The notes under the pieces are model-generated. The model was not told where the DNA came from. It did not search any database and saw only the letters and a list, made by a program, of their open reading frames with translations. DNA of 13,270 nucleotides from Clostridium sp. UBA3947 (GTDB lineage: Bacteria; Bacillota; Clostridia; Clostridiales; Clostridiaceae). The position numbers and the translations under genes were made by a program. The DNA lies in contig DGDR01000027.1 of the NCBI GenBank assembly GCA_002385545.1, positions 1 to 13,270 of the forward strand, given 5' to 3'. Of this stretch, positions 1 to 7,146 are shown piece after piece (position 1 is the stretch's first letter; each line of letters begins with the position of its first letter).

Positions 1-33
1 TTAATTGTGCAATTTCCTCACTTAAAAATGTAG

Positions 34-39
34 TATAAT
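34..39 (+). promoter_or_regulatory. Putative -10 element upstream of the SDR operon
   Basis: A perfect TATAAT lies 62 bp before the SDR start in AT-rich DNA. No good -35 hexamer sits 16-18 bp upstream; TTGTGC at 5-10 is too far away. The gene has an AGAGGTG ribosome binding site at 91-97, four bases before the ATG. The -10 match is seen; promoter activity is inferred, and the window edge limits what can be checked upstream. Confidence 0.35.
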
Positions 40-101
40 ATATAAATTAGTAGAATAGTGTAATAAATATTGAATTTTGTTGGAAGTAACAGAGGTGTTT
101 T

Positions 102-980
102 ATGGAAAAGCAAAATAAGATAGTGCTTATCACAGGAGCTTCTTCTGGCATCGGAAGAGCTGCATCTATATATTTAGCTTCCAGGGGCTTTGTAGTGTAT
201 GGAACCAGCAGAAAAGTAAGGGATGATGAGGAACTCAATAAATATAACATAAATATGTTGAAAATGGATGTAAGGGATGATGACTCTGTTAGACAGGCTG
301 TTAAGGAGATAATTTCAAGAGAAGGGAGGATTGATTCGGTTTTTAACAATGCTGGAACAGGAATTTCTGGACCGTTAGAGGAAACCACCCTAGAGGAGTA
401 TAAGGAGCTTTTTGAAAGCAACTATTTTGGTATGGTTAGAGTTGTGAAAGAAGTGCTACCTCATATGAGAAGGGCAGGTAAAGGTTTAATTATTAATAGC
501 TCATCTATTGGTGGAGTCATTGGGTTACCTTATCAGGGGGTATACAGTAGCACCAAGTTTGCAGTGGAGGGCTTTAGCGAAGCTCTAAGTAAGGAACTAA
601 AACCGTTTGGTATCAAGGTGGTAATTATAGAACCAGGTGATTTTAAAACAGGCTTTACTAAAAACAGAAGATTCTCTACATTAATCCACAAAAATTCTGC
701 TTATTATGAGGATTTTATAAAAACTGCTTCTGTTTTTGAATATGATGAAGTAAATGGGTGTAACCCAGAGCTAATAGGCAAGCTCCTATTCAAAATTATA
801 AATACTAAGAATCCTAAGCTTAGATATCCTGTAGGATATTTTAATCAAAAGCTATCCCTAGTGTTGAAAAAAATTCTACCAGAAAGAATTTTTGAAAAAA
901 TAATTATTGACTATTATATGGGAAAAGGTATAAAAAATAATCAAGAGCTAGAGAGAATAGACAGAAGGATAAAGTTATAG
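102..980 (+). CDS. Short-chain dehydrogenase/reductase, candidate 3-keto-sphinganine-type (amino-ketone) reductase
   Basis: This 292-residue classical SDR is an NAD(P)-dependent carbonyl/alcohol oxidoreductase with a Rossmann fold. Visible motifs are the TGASSGIG dinucleotide loop (11-18), NNAG (82-85), the helix-4 Asn (107), a catalytic Ser at about 134/135 in a Ser-rich stretch, and YSSTK with Tyr148 and Lys152. An Arg just after the second strand (GTSRK, 35-39) favours NADPH over NADH, by family rule. The C-terminal 70 residues are long for a minimal SDR and contain a basic, amphipathic stretch (about 230-265), as in membrane-associated SDRs acting on lipids or steroids. The next gene starts 26 bp downstream, so the two are almost certainly co-transcribed. 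By context I infer that it reduces the amino ketone made by that gene's oxoamine synthase domain. Family is certain; substrate is a hypothesis. Confidence 0.93.
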   Translation: MEKQNKIVLITGASSGIGRAASIYLASRGFVVYGTSRKVRDDEELNKYNINMLKMDVRDDDSVRQAVKEIISREGRIDSVFNNAGTGISGPLEETTLEEYKELFESNYFGMVRVVKEVLPHMRRAGKGLIINSSSIGGVIGLPYQGVYSSTKFAVEGFSEALSKELKPFGIKVVIIEPGDFKTGFTKNRRFSTLIHKNSAYYEDFIKTASVFEYDEVNGCNPELIGKLLFKIINTKNPKLRYPVGYFNQKLSLVLKKILPERIFEKIIIDYYMGKGIKNNQELERIDRRIKL

Positions 981-1006
981 GAGTAATTTTATTTGGAGGC
1001 GAAGCG

Positions 1007-4000
1007 ATGAGTATTTCACAGAAAAATATTCAACTACTTAAAGAGTCGACTTGGGACTTTAAAAGTATATTTGAAATTATGATGAGTAATCAAGGAAATG
1101 CTTGCGAGTTTATGGAGCAAGATGAAATTATAAAATGGACTTATAGTGATTATAAAGATATGATTATTAAAGCTGCTGCAAGGCTAGCAAAGATTACTAC
1201 AGAAATTGAAAAGGGGTCCTACATAGCTTTAAAAATGCCTAACTCACCTTGGTGGCCAATAATGTTTTGGGCTATTTTGATGAATGGATACAAGCCACTT
1301 CTTGTAGATGCAAACTTAGGAGAGGACAAAACTTCTTACTTAATTGAACAATCTGGTGCTAAAATGACAATAGCAAAGGCTGTAGATATATCAAAGGATA
1401 TAGATGAAGCTTTTGAGCCCATTTGGGAGAATGAGTTTGCCCTTTGTACCTCTGGTACCACAGCTTCTAGCAAAATATATTTTTACACTGGAGAATCAGT
1501 ATGCTATCAGGTTTTAAATACAGAGCAGTTTATTTATGAGAGCAAATATATAGCTCCTAAGCCTGGTGATAAAGTACTGGCCTTTTTACCTTTACATCAT
1601 ATTTTTGGGTTTTTGGCATCCTATTTATGGTATGGTTTTCATGGTGCTACCCTTATATATTTAAAGGACAGAGCACCAGAGACCATAATGAAGGCTTGTA
1701 AGGCTCATAAGGTAACCCATATAAATACTGTACCTATTTTAGTGAATAACATAGCAAAGTCTGTATTAAGAAATGTAGAGCAGAGTAGTTTTACTAAGCA
1801 AATAGCATTTAGCATTATGTTAAATACAAGCTTATTTTTACAAAAAATCAATACAGCCTTTGGTTTGAAGGTTGCACAAAAAATGTTTAAAAAGGTACTA
1901 GCTAAAATTGCAGGACCGCAAGTTAGATGTATTATTGTTGGAGGTAGCCAGGTTCCTTATGAATCTTTAAAGGTTATTAATGGCTTAGGATATTTTACAA
2001 CCTGTGGATTTGGTATGACAGAAGTGGGTATAACCTCTTGTGAAAGCAGTGACAAGTTAAAGATAAGACTTTCAGGCTCTCTTGGAAAGCCTTTAAAATA
2101 TAATGAATATAAAATTGCTGGTGATGAAGAGGTTGGTGAATTATTAATACGAGGAAAGTCTATTCATCAAGGAAGATTAGTAGATGGGAAACAGGTAGCT
2201 GCAGACTTAGATGAAGAAGGATGGTTTGCTACTGGTGATGTAGGAAGATTAAAGGATGGCAGATTGATCTTAGAGGGAAGAGTTAAGGATATAATTATTA
2301 ATGAATCTGGTGAAAATGTTTATCCAGATGAAATTGAAGATTATTTTGCTAAATTACCCTTATACAACCAGCTTTCTGTTTTAGGAACTAAAAAGGACGA
2401 GAATTATCAATATATAACCCTAGTGTTAAACCTGCCAAAATCAGAGCTTAATGAAGAAAATTATATGAAACTAAGGGATGCTATTAATAAAATAAATGCT
2501 ACTCTTCCAATAATGAAAAGGGTTAATAAGGCCTATTTAACAGCTGAACCATTGCCAGTAGTTAATGGAATCAAGGTAAGAAGGGTTGAGCTTAAGAGCC
2601 TAATAGAGAATAAGGAAATAGCATTAGTAGACCTTGATCTAAAAGGCAATAGCTTTGAGCTAAAGGAAGCTGTAAAGAAAGAAACAAGAATTGAAGAAGT
2701 ATATGAAAAGGAATTTGAAGAAATAAAAAAGGAAGTTAGGAAGGCCTTTGGCGAAATTTTACACTTACCAGAGGAAAGCATTGAGGATGATGCTCATTTT
2801 ATTGATGATTTAGATGGTGATAGCTTATCTAGCATTAGCCTTTTAGTTAAGGTTGAAGAAAAGTACAATATTGTTATTCCAGATTCAGAGTATTGCAATT
2901 GCACAAATGTTAATAATTTATCCTTGTTAATATTAAAAAAGACTAAGGGCATAACAGAATATCAGGATAGAGTTAACCAAAATGATGGTAAGAAGATAGT
3001 ACCAGTTACTCGCTTTGAGGATAGTAGAGAGTATAAAGAATTCCTCCTTAGAGAAAAAGCTATGGAGGGAGTAGGAAATCCATATTTCGTTTGCCATGAT
3101 TCTATCGTAAAAGATGTGTCTATACTAGATGGTGAAAGAGAAATATTAAATTTTGGTTCATATAATTATATCGGAATGTCAGGTCATCCAGAAACCGTTA
3201 AGGCTGCTCAGGAGGCTGCTGCAAAGTATGGAACATCTGCTAGCGGTAGTAGAATCCTAGCTGGAGAAAAGCACCTTTATCAAGAGCTTGAAGCGAAAAT
3301 TGCAAAGTGGAAGCATGCAGAAGACGCCATAGTTTTAGTTGGTGGACATTCTACCAATGTTACATTTGTAGGAAACTTCTGTAATGAAAAAGATATTATT
3401 TTATATGATGCTCTTTCACATAATTCTATAGTTCAAGGCTGTCAATTATCTAGGAGTGCATCAAAGGTATTTCCTCACAATGACTTTGTTGCATTGGAAA
3501 GTATTCTAAGAAACGTACGAAACAAGTATGAAAAAATATTGGTAGTGGTAGAAGGAGTATATTCTATGGATGGAGATATAGCTCCTATACCTGAATTTGT
3601 AAAGCTTAAAAAGAAATATGGCTTCTTCCTAATGGTAGATGAGGCTCATTCCGCCTGTGTTATAGGAGAAAATGGTGGAGGAGTAGATGAATACTTTAAT
3701 CTAGATCCTGAGGATATCGATATAAAGATGGGTACCTTATCTAAGGGGCTTGGTACCTGTGGAGGATATTTAGCAGGAAAGAAAAGCTTAATCCAATATC
3801 TAAAATATAATGTGCCTGGCTTTGTATTCTCCGTAGGAATTAATCCTCCTTCGGCAGCGGCTACCTTAAAGGCCTTGGAAATTCTAGAGAAAGATCCTTC
3901 AATTGTTAAGAGACTGCATAAAAATATAGATACTTTCTTGGAAGAGGCTCATAAGAGAGGATTAAATACTTGCTTAGCAGGAAAAACTGCTATAATTCCT

Positions 4001-4237
4001 GTATTAGTAGGCGATGATAGAGATGCCTTCCTTTTAAGTAATGTAATGCTTGAAAAAGGAGTCTTTGTACCACCGGCAGTATATCCTGCAGTTCCAAAGG
4101 GTCAAGCTAGATTAAGATTTTGTGTAACTAGTGAGCATAAAGAAGAACAGATTATTAAAGCTCTAGATTTATTAATGGAATGTATCCAGGAATATAAAAT
4201 TGAGTTAATCAAGGAAGAAGAAGAAACAGCAGTATAA
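1007..4237 (+). CDS. Trifunctional fusion: acyl-AMP ligase, acyl carrier protein, alpha-oxoamine synthase
   Basis: This 1076-residue protein has three domains. (a) Adenylation domain, about 1-530, of the fatty-acyl ligase type: A3-like loop SGTTASSK (149-156), LPLHHIFGF, GFGMTE, the ATP-ribose Asp in GWFATGD, GRVKDII hinge, and a C-terminal NGIKVRR with the expected Lys. (b) After a charged linker, a carrier protein, about 570-645, with DGDSLSS; Ser606 is the expected phosphopantetheine site. (c) PLP-dependent alpha-oxoamine synthase, about 690-1065, of the AONS/KBL/ALAS/serine palmitoyltransferase family: His805 in LSHNSI (likely PLP-stacking), DEAHS with Asp878 and His881, and Lys913 in TLSKGLG as the Schiff-base lysine. 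All key residues are present, so all three activities are plausible. Inferred chemistry: activate a fatty acid, load it on the ACP, condense it with an amino acid (Ser, Ala or Gly, undetermined) releasing CO2 and an amino ketone. No thioesterase is needed because condensation releases the chain. Start is set by GGAGGCG at 994-1000. Confidence 0.9.
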   Translation: MSISQKNIQLLKESTWDFKSIFEIMMSNQGNACEFMEQDEIIKWTYSDYKDMIIKAAARLAKITTEIEKGSYIALKMPNSPWWPIMFWAILMNGYKPLLVDANLGEDKTSYLIEQSGAKMTIAKAVDISKDIDEAFEPIWENEFALCTSGTTASSKIYFYTGESVCYQVLNTEQFIYESKYIAPKPGDKVLAFLPLHHIFGFLASYLWYGFHGATLIYLKDRAPETIMKACKAHKVTHINTVPILVNNIAKSVLRNVEQSSFTKQIAFSIMLNTSLFLQKINTAFGLKVAQKMFKKVLAKIAGPQVRCIIVGGSQVPYESLKVINGLGYFTTCGFGMTEVGITSCESSDKLKIRLSGSLGKPLKYNEYKIAGDEEVGELLIRGKSIHQGRLVDGKQVAADLDEEGWFATGDVGRLKDGRLILEGRVKDIIINESGENVYPDEIEDYFAKLPLYNQLSVLGTKKDENYQYITLVLNLPKSELNEENYMKLRDAINKINATLPIMKRVNKAYLTAEPLPVVNGIKVRRVELKSLIENKEIALVDLDLKGNSFELKEAVKKETRIEEVYEKEFEEIKKEVRKAFGEILHLPEESIEDDAHFIDDLDGDSLSSISLLVKVEEKYNIVIPDSEYCNCTNVNNLSLLILKKTKGITEYQDRVNQNDGKKIVPVTRFEDSREYKEFLLREKAMEGVGNPYFVCHDSIVKDVSILDGEREILNFGSYNYIGMSGHPETVKAAQEAAAKYGTSASGSRILAGEKHLYQELEAKIAKWKHAEDAIVLVGGHSTNVTFVGNFCNEKDIILYDALSHNSIVQGCQLSRSASKVFPHNDFVALESILRNVRNKYEKILVVVEGVYSMDGDIAPIPEFVKLKKKYGFFLMVDEAHSACVIGENGGGVDEYFNLDPEDIDIKMGTLSKGLGTCGGYLAGKKSLIQYLKYNVPGFVFSVGINPPSAAATLKALEILEKDPSIVKRLHKNIDTFLEEAHKRGLNTCLAGKTAIIPVLVGDDRDAFLLSNVMLEKGVFVPPAVYPAVPKGQARLRFCVTSEHKEEQIIKALDLLMECIQEYKIELIKEEEETAV

Positions 4238-4253
4238 ATAATTTAAAAAAGGG

Positions 4254-4298
4254 GCTGTTGCATAACTGACAAAGTTGTTGGTTGTGCAGCAGCTTTTT
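4254..4298 (+). terminator. Intrinsic terminator of the SDR/fusion operon
   Basis: GCTGTTGCATAAC (4254-4266) pairs with GTTGTGCAGCAGC (4281-4293) over 13 positions, two of them G-U, with a 14-nt loop and a T5 tract. An A-tract precedes the stem. It begins 16 bp after the fusion gene's stop. A competing smaller hairpin (GCAGCA with TGCTGC) overlaps the 3' arm and the T-tract. Confidence 0.75.
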
Positions 4299-4392
4299 GC
4301 TGCTTGTTATTTAATACTAGCATTACTGTAATATAAAAGCTAAAATTAACTAATAGACTTTTTCCTCAACTATATCATATATCTATCTATAA

Positions 4393-4406
4393 TCTGACCT
4401 CTGACT
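4393..4406. repeat. Two copies of a degenerate 7-bp repeat, TCTGACY
   Basis: TCTGACC is followed directly by TCTGACT. The same unit recurs in a longer array at 11980-12020. The repeat is seen directly; its role is unknown. Confidence 0.5.
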
Positions 4407-4487
4407 TTTATAAATGGGGTAACACTTAAAATTAAGTATGTGTCTAATTGTGTAATAATATGCTTTTATCTTGTTGAAGATTTGATA

Positions 4488-4493
4488 TATAAT
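4488..4493 (+). promoter_or_regulatory. Putative -10 element of the truncated kinase gene
   Basis: TATAAT lies in TATATAATAGAAGTA, a 15-bp string also found in front of lepB (7138-7152). There is a TG a few bases upstream but no clear -35. It is about 74 bp before the TTG at 4567. Confidence 0.4.
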
Positions 4494-4566
4494 AGAAGTA
4501 AGAATTTAAGTTATCTTCTTAGCAATCTATAGGGAATGGGGTGTTACTATTAAGGGGAGGAAGTTA

Positions 4567-4668
4567 TTGAAGGTATTTAAAAATTTAAAATCTAAGCATA
4601 AGCTTTTAATATTTACGATATACTTTGTTTGCATTCTTTTAATTCCGGAGGTACAGGACTGGGATTAA
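4567..4668 (+). pseudogene. 5' remnant of a membrane histidine kinase gene, 33 codons then stop
   Basis: An AGGGGAGG site precedes a TTG start. The short peptide has a basic N-terminus (MKVFKNLKSKHK) followed by a hydrophobic run (LLIFTIYFVCILLI), typical of a signal-anchor or first membrane helix of a sensor. After about residue 26 it reads out of frame and stops at 4666-4668. In another frame, the same DNA from about 4644 onward encodes the G2 box of a histidine kinase. The simplest reading is that sensor, HisKA and most of the ATPase domain were deleted and the two ends joined out of frame. Promoter, ribosome site and anchor survive, but they do not lead into the downstream coding frame. 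Confidence 0.7.
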
Positions 4669-6263
4669 GCATTACGAAATTTTTAGTAGAGCTACATGGT
4701 GGTGAAATTTACGTAAAATCTACATTAGGTAAAGGCAGTGAGTTTTATTTTACCCTGCCAAGCTACAAAGAAAATCACAATCAAGAGGCTGTTAAGGTTA
4801 AAGCTGAAAAAAGAAGGTTTAAGAAGCAAGATATCTTTAAGATGCAACCTGAGGAGGAAAAGACTACAGCTTTAGAAAATAGTTTCAGAATATTAGTGGT
4901 TGATGACGAAGCAATTAATCTCCAAGTGTTAGATAATCAATTAACTATGAAAGGATATAGGGTAATTAAAGCTAACAATGGTGAAGAAGCATTAAAGATA
5001 TTATTTAGTGAAAATCAGACTGTGGATTTAATGATTCTAGATATAATGATGCCTATATTATCTGGCTTTGATGTTTGTAAGAAGGTAAGAGAAAGGTATA
5101 ATTCAATGGAGCTACCAATTCTTATGCTTACAGCTAAGGACGAGCAAAAGGATATAGATAGTGCTTTAAAATGTGGAGCTAATGATTTTATATCCAAACC
5201 CTTTGAAAGGAATGAGTTGTTAGTAAGGGTTGAGAATTTAATAAAACTTAAATCTTCTATGGAGTTTTCTAAAATTAATGCAAGCAGGTTGGAAGCTGAA
5301 TGGATTACCAGAGTATTGGCAGAAAAGCTTAATGAGTTTACTAAGGACCTTACCAGTAGCTTGGATATTCAAGAGTTAGCGGATAAAGTGCTTTATAATC
5401 TTAATAATCTTATACCCTTTGAGAAGGCAATAATTGTGATTGAGAATAAGGATAGCTTGTATATAGCCTCCTTAAAGCTTAATGGTAAATTAAGTAGATA
5501 TAAACGAAAGGCACTGAAGATAGATAAGCTAAGAATATACGAACAGGTTATTTTGCAGAAAAAACCTATGATTTTAGAAGCTACCGATGGTAAAGTGAAA
5601 TTTGTTATACCAATTGTTTATAATAATAAGACTAAAGGAATAATAATTCTGAAAAATGGGGACATAAACCTTTATACTGATTACGTTGAAAAAATAGCTA
5701 TAAACATAGCAGCTAAGACTGGAATTGCTTTTGAGAACGCTAGGTTATTCTCTGGTCTTAGAGAATTGGCAGATGTTGATGGTTTAACAGGGCTTTATAA
5801 CAGAAGACATTTCTTTGAACTAGCTCAATATGAATTTGACAAGTGTAAAGCCAAAAAAGAAAGTCTAGCTTTAGTAATGATGGATTTAGATCATTTTAAA
5901 TCTATTAATGATACTTATGGGCATAGCTTTGGAGATGAGGTTTTGAAGGAGCTAAGTGTACGTTGTAAAAGAATTATAAGAAACAAGGATATCATAGGAA
6001 GGTATGGAGGAGAGGAAATTATTTTAATAATGCCCCAAATTGATAAAGAGTCTTTAGTGTCTATTACAGAAGGCTTGAGACGGGCAGTAGAAGAGGAAGC
6101 CTTTACCCATGAAGGTATATCTGTGAAAGTAACCATGAGTCTTGGTGTAGCTTTAATGCATGATGGTATAAGTAATTTAGAGCAGTTAAACCAAATAGCG
6201 GACCAAGCATTATATGAGGCTAAGGGTAATGGGCGTAATCAAGTGGTTATAAAAAGTGCTTAG
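4629..6263 (+). CDS. Truncated hybrid kinase remnant: partial HATPase, receiver, GAF, diguanylate cyclase (GGDEF)
   Basis: The open frame (544 residues from a TTG at 4629) starts inside a kinase ATPase domain: GGTGLGLSI (7-15) is the G2 box, and the domain ends at about 44. N box, G1 box, HisKA and any sensor are missing. Then come an intact receiver (about 86-207; Asp92/Asp93, phosphoacceptor Asp138, Thr168, Lys190), a GAF-like domain (about 235-375) and a GGDEF domain (about 380-544). The GGDEF domain has an active-type GGEEI at 460-464 and an RNKD inhibitory site at 451-454, five residues upstream. Its output would be c-di-GMP synthesis with product inhibition. The translation start is uncertain: GGAGGT at 4647-4652 sits six bases before an in-frame CTG, and the first in-frame ATG is at about 4841, just before the receiver. 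It may be a pseudogene, or express a receiver-GAF-GGDEF protein phosphorylated by another kinase. No stop interrupts the receiver-GGDEF part, so decay is recent or the part is under selection. Confidence 0.8.
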   Translation: MHSFNSGGTGLGLSITKFLVELHGGEIYVKSTLGKGSEFYFTLPSYKENHNQEAVKVKAEKRRFKKQDIFKMQPEEEKTTALENSFRILVVDDEAINLQVLDNQLTMKGYRVIKANNGEEALKILFSENQTVDLMILDIMMPILSGFDVCKKVRERYNSMELPILMLTAKDEQKDIDSALKCGANDFISKPFERNELLVRVENLIKLKSSMEFSKINASRLEAEWITRVLAEKLNEFTKDLTSSLDIQELADKVLYNLNNLIPFEKAIIVIENKDSLYIASLKLNGKLSRYKRKALKIDKLRIYEQVILQKKPMILEATDGKVKFVIPIVYNNKTKGIIILKNGDINLYTDYVEKIAINIAAKTGIAFENARLFSGLRELADVDGLTGLYNRRHFFELAQYEFDKCKAKKESLALVMMDLDHFKSINDTYGHSFGDEVLKELSVRCKRIIRNKDIIGRYGGEEIILIMPQIDKESLVSITEGLRRAVEEEAFTHEGISVKVTMSLGVALMHDGISNLEQLNQIADQALYEAKGNGRNQVVIKSA

Positions 6264-6285
6264 AAAGCTTTAAATTTGACAGTAT

Positions 6286-6352
6286 AAAAAAGTCTGTGTA
6301 ACCTCAAGCTGGAGATACTAAGCAGTAATCCAAGGTAGGTACGCAGACTTTT
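6286..6352. terminator. Long bidirectional hairpin between the GGDEF gene and rpe
   Basis: AAAAGTCTGTGTAACCT (about 6288-6304) pairs with AGGTACGCAGACTTTT (6337-6352) over about 16 positions, with one G-U pair and one bulge. The 32-nt apical part can fold further (GGA with TCC, TACT with AGTA around AAGC). A-tracts on one side and T-tracts on the other suit termination in both directions. It begins 22 bp after the GGDEF stop and ends 5 bp before the rpe stop. Its T-run is longer in the rpe direction (six Ts). Confidence 0.7.
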
Positions 6353-6357
6353 ATCTT

Positions 6358-7026
6358 TTAGATGGAATTTATATTATCAAGCTGCTTTCTGAATTCTTTT
6401 ATGTTTTCTTCAATGGTGTTGTTTTTAAATATGGCAGAACCTGAAACTAATATATCTGCACCATAGGAGGCTACTCTTGTGCAGTTTTCAGCAGTAACTC
6501 CACCATCAACGCTGATTTCATATGTATAACTTTTTTCTTCTCTAAGTTTTTTTAGTGTTGCTATCTTGTTTAATGTATATTCAATTAAGCTTTGTCCTCC
6601 GAAGCCTGGATTAACACTCATAACTAGTACTAGGTCCACTTTGGGTAGTATATGTTCTAAAGCTGAGATAGGAGTAGCAGGATTGATAGCTATACCTGCT
6701 TTAACCTTGTAGCTCTTTATTTGATCTATTAATCTATCAAGATGTATTTCACTTTCTTGATGAACGGTTATGTAGTCCGCTCCAGCTTTTACAAAGTCCT
6801 CAATATAGCGGGAAGGCTTCTCTATCATTAAATGTACATCCAAGGTTATGTTAGTATAAGCTTTTATAGATTTTATTACTGGCAAGCCTATTGAAATATT
6901 AGGGACAAAATTTCCGTCCATAACATCTATATGTAAGAAATCAACCTTAGACTGTTCCAGAACCTTTAATTGAGCTCCTAAGTTTGCAAAGTCTGCAGAT
7001 AAAATGGATGGTGCAAGTTTAATCAT
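6358..7026 (-). CDS. rpe: Ribulose-phosphate 3-epimerase
   Basis: It interconverts D-ribulose 5-phosphate and D-xylulose 5-phosphate in the cytosolic pentose phosphate pathway, as a TIM-barrel metalloenzyme. With the start chosen here it has 222 residues, normal for the family. Hallmarks in order: LAPSILSADF, HIDVMDGNFVPN (metal His32, catalytic Asp34), DVHLMIEKP (metal His65), MSVNPGFGGQ, SVDGGV (catalytic Asp174) and the phosphate-binding SGSAIF. I chose the ATG at 7024-7026 because GGAGG sits eight bases upstream. A longer frame beginning with TTG at 7041 would start on the ribosome site itself. In many clostridia rpe lies in a cluster with a protein phosphatase, a PASTA kinase and rsgA; here it stands alone, with its own promoter, divergent from lepB. 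Identification is firm. Confidence 0.96.
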   Translation of the reverse strand: MIKLAPSILSADFANLGAQLKVLEQSKVDFLHIDVMDGNFVPNISIGLPVIKSIKAYTNITLDVHLMIEKPSRYIEDFVKAGADYITVHQESEIHLDRLIDQIKSYKVKAGIAINPATPISALEHILPKVDLVLVMSVNPGFGGQSLIEYTLNKIATLKKLREEKSYTYEISVDGGVTAENCTRVASYGADILVSGSAIFKNNTIEENIKEFRKQLDNINSI

Positions 7027-7071
7027 TTTATATTCCTCCAACGATTAATTAATGTAAGTATTTCAATTTAG

Positions 7072-7101
7072 ATTATAGTATATTATACTTTTATAATACA
7101 A
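7072..7101 (-). promoter_or_regulatory. Sigma-A-type promoter for rpe
   Basis: Read on the minus strand, TTGTAT (7096-7101) and a perfect TATAAT (7072-7077) are separated by 18 bp, about 45 bp before the rpe ATG. This is the best-formed promoter in the window. The match is seen; activity is inferred. Confidence 0.6.
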
Positions 7102-7140
7102 GATTTTAATTTATAATTAAATGTATGGTTAATAATGGTA

Positions 7141-7146
7141 TATAAT
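7141..7146 (+). promoter_or_regulatory. Putative -10 element for lepB-helD
   Basis: TATAAT in the same TATATAATAGAAGTA context as 4485-4499. No clear -35. It would give a leader of about 130 nt before lepB. I recognised no riboswitch or strong hairpin in that leader. Confidence 0.4.

Larger units (their letters stand above)
4299..4566. other. Intergenic region with no gene seen; leader of the broken kinase gene
   Basis: I see no convincing gene here. Contents: AT-rich DNA, two copies of a 7-bp repeat unit at 4393-4406, a -10-like TATAAT at 4488-4493, and a strong AGGGGAGG ribosome binding site at about 4553-4560 before a TTG codon at 4567. A 7-bp inverted pair (GTAACAC near 4420 and GTGTTAC near 4542) is probably chance. 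No riboswitch class was recognised. Confidence 0.5.

Noticed and set aside
47..421. Minus-strand open frame of 124 codons opposite the SDR
   Set aside because: It mirrors the SDR codons, has Ser/Leu-rich low-information content and no ribosome site. Similar antisense frames opposite the fusion, GGDEF, helD and CDF genes were dismissed for the same reason.
4251..4300. Resemblance of GGGGCTGTTGCATAAC to insertion sequence ends
   Set aside because: No transposase, matching opposite end or target duplication is present, and the segment forms a normal terminator hairpin with its own downstream arm.
4567..4680. Programmed frameshift joining the anchor peptide to the G2-box frame
   Set aside because: No canonical slippery heptamer is in the right phase, and a frameshift would still not supply the missing HisKA, N-box and G1-box regions. 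A deletion explains both facts.
6286..6352. c-di-GMP riboswitch next to the GGDEF gene
   Set aside because: A GGTAGGT-like string is present, but the rest of the GEMM core is absent and the element lies after both genes, not before one.
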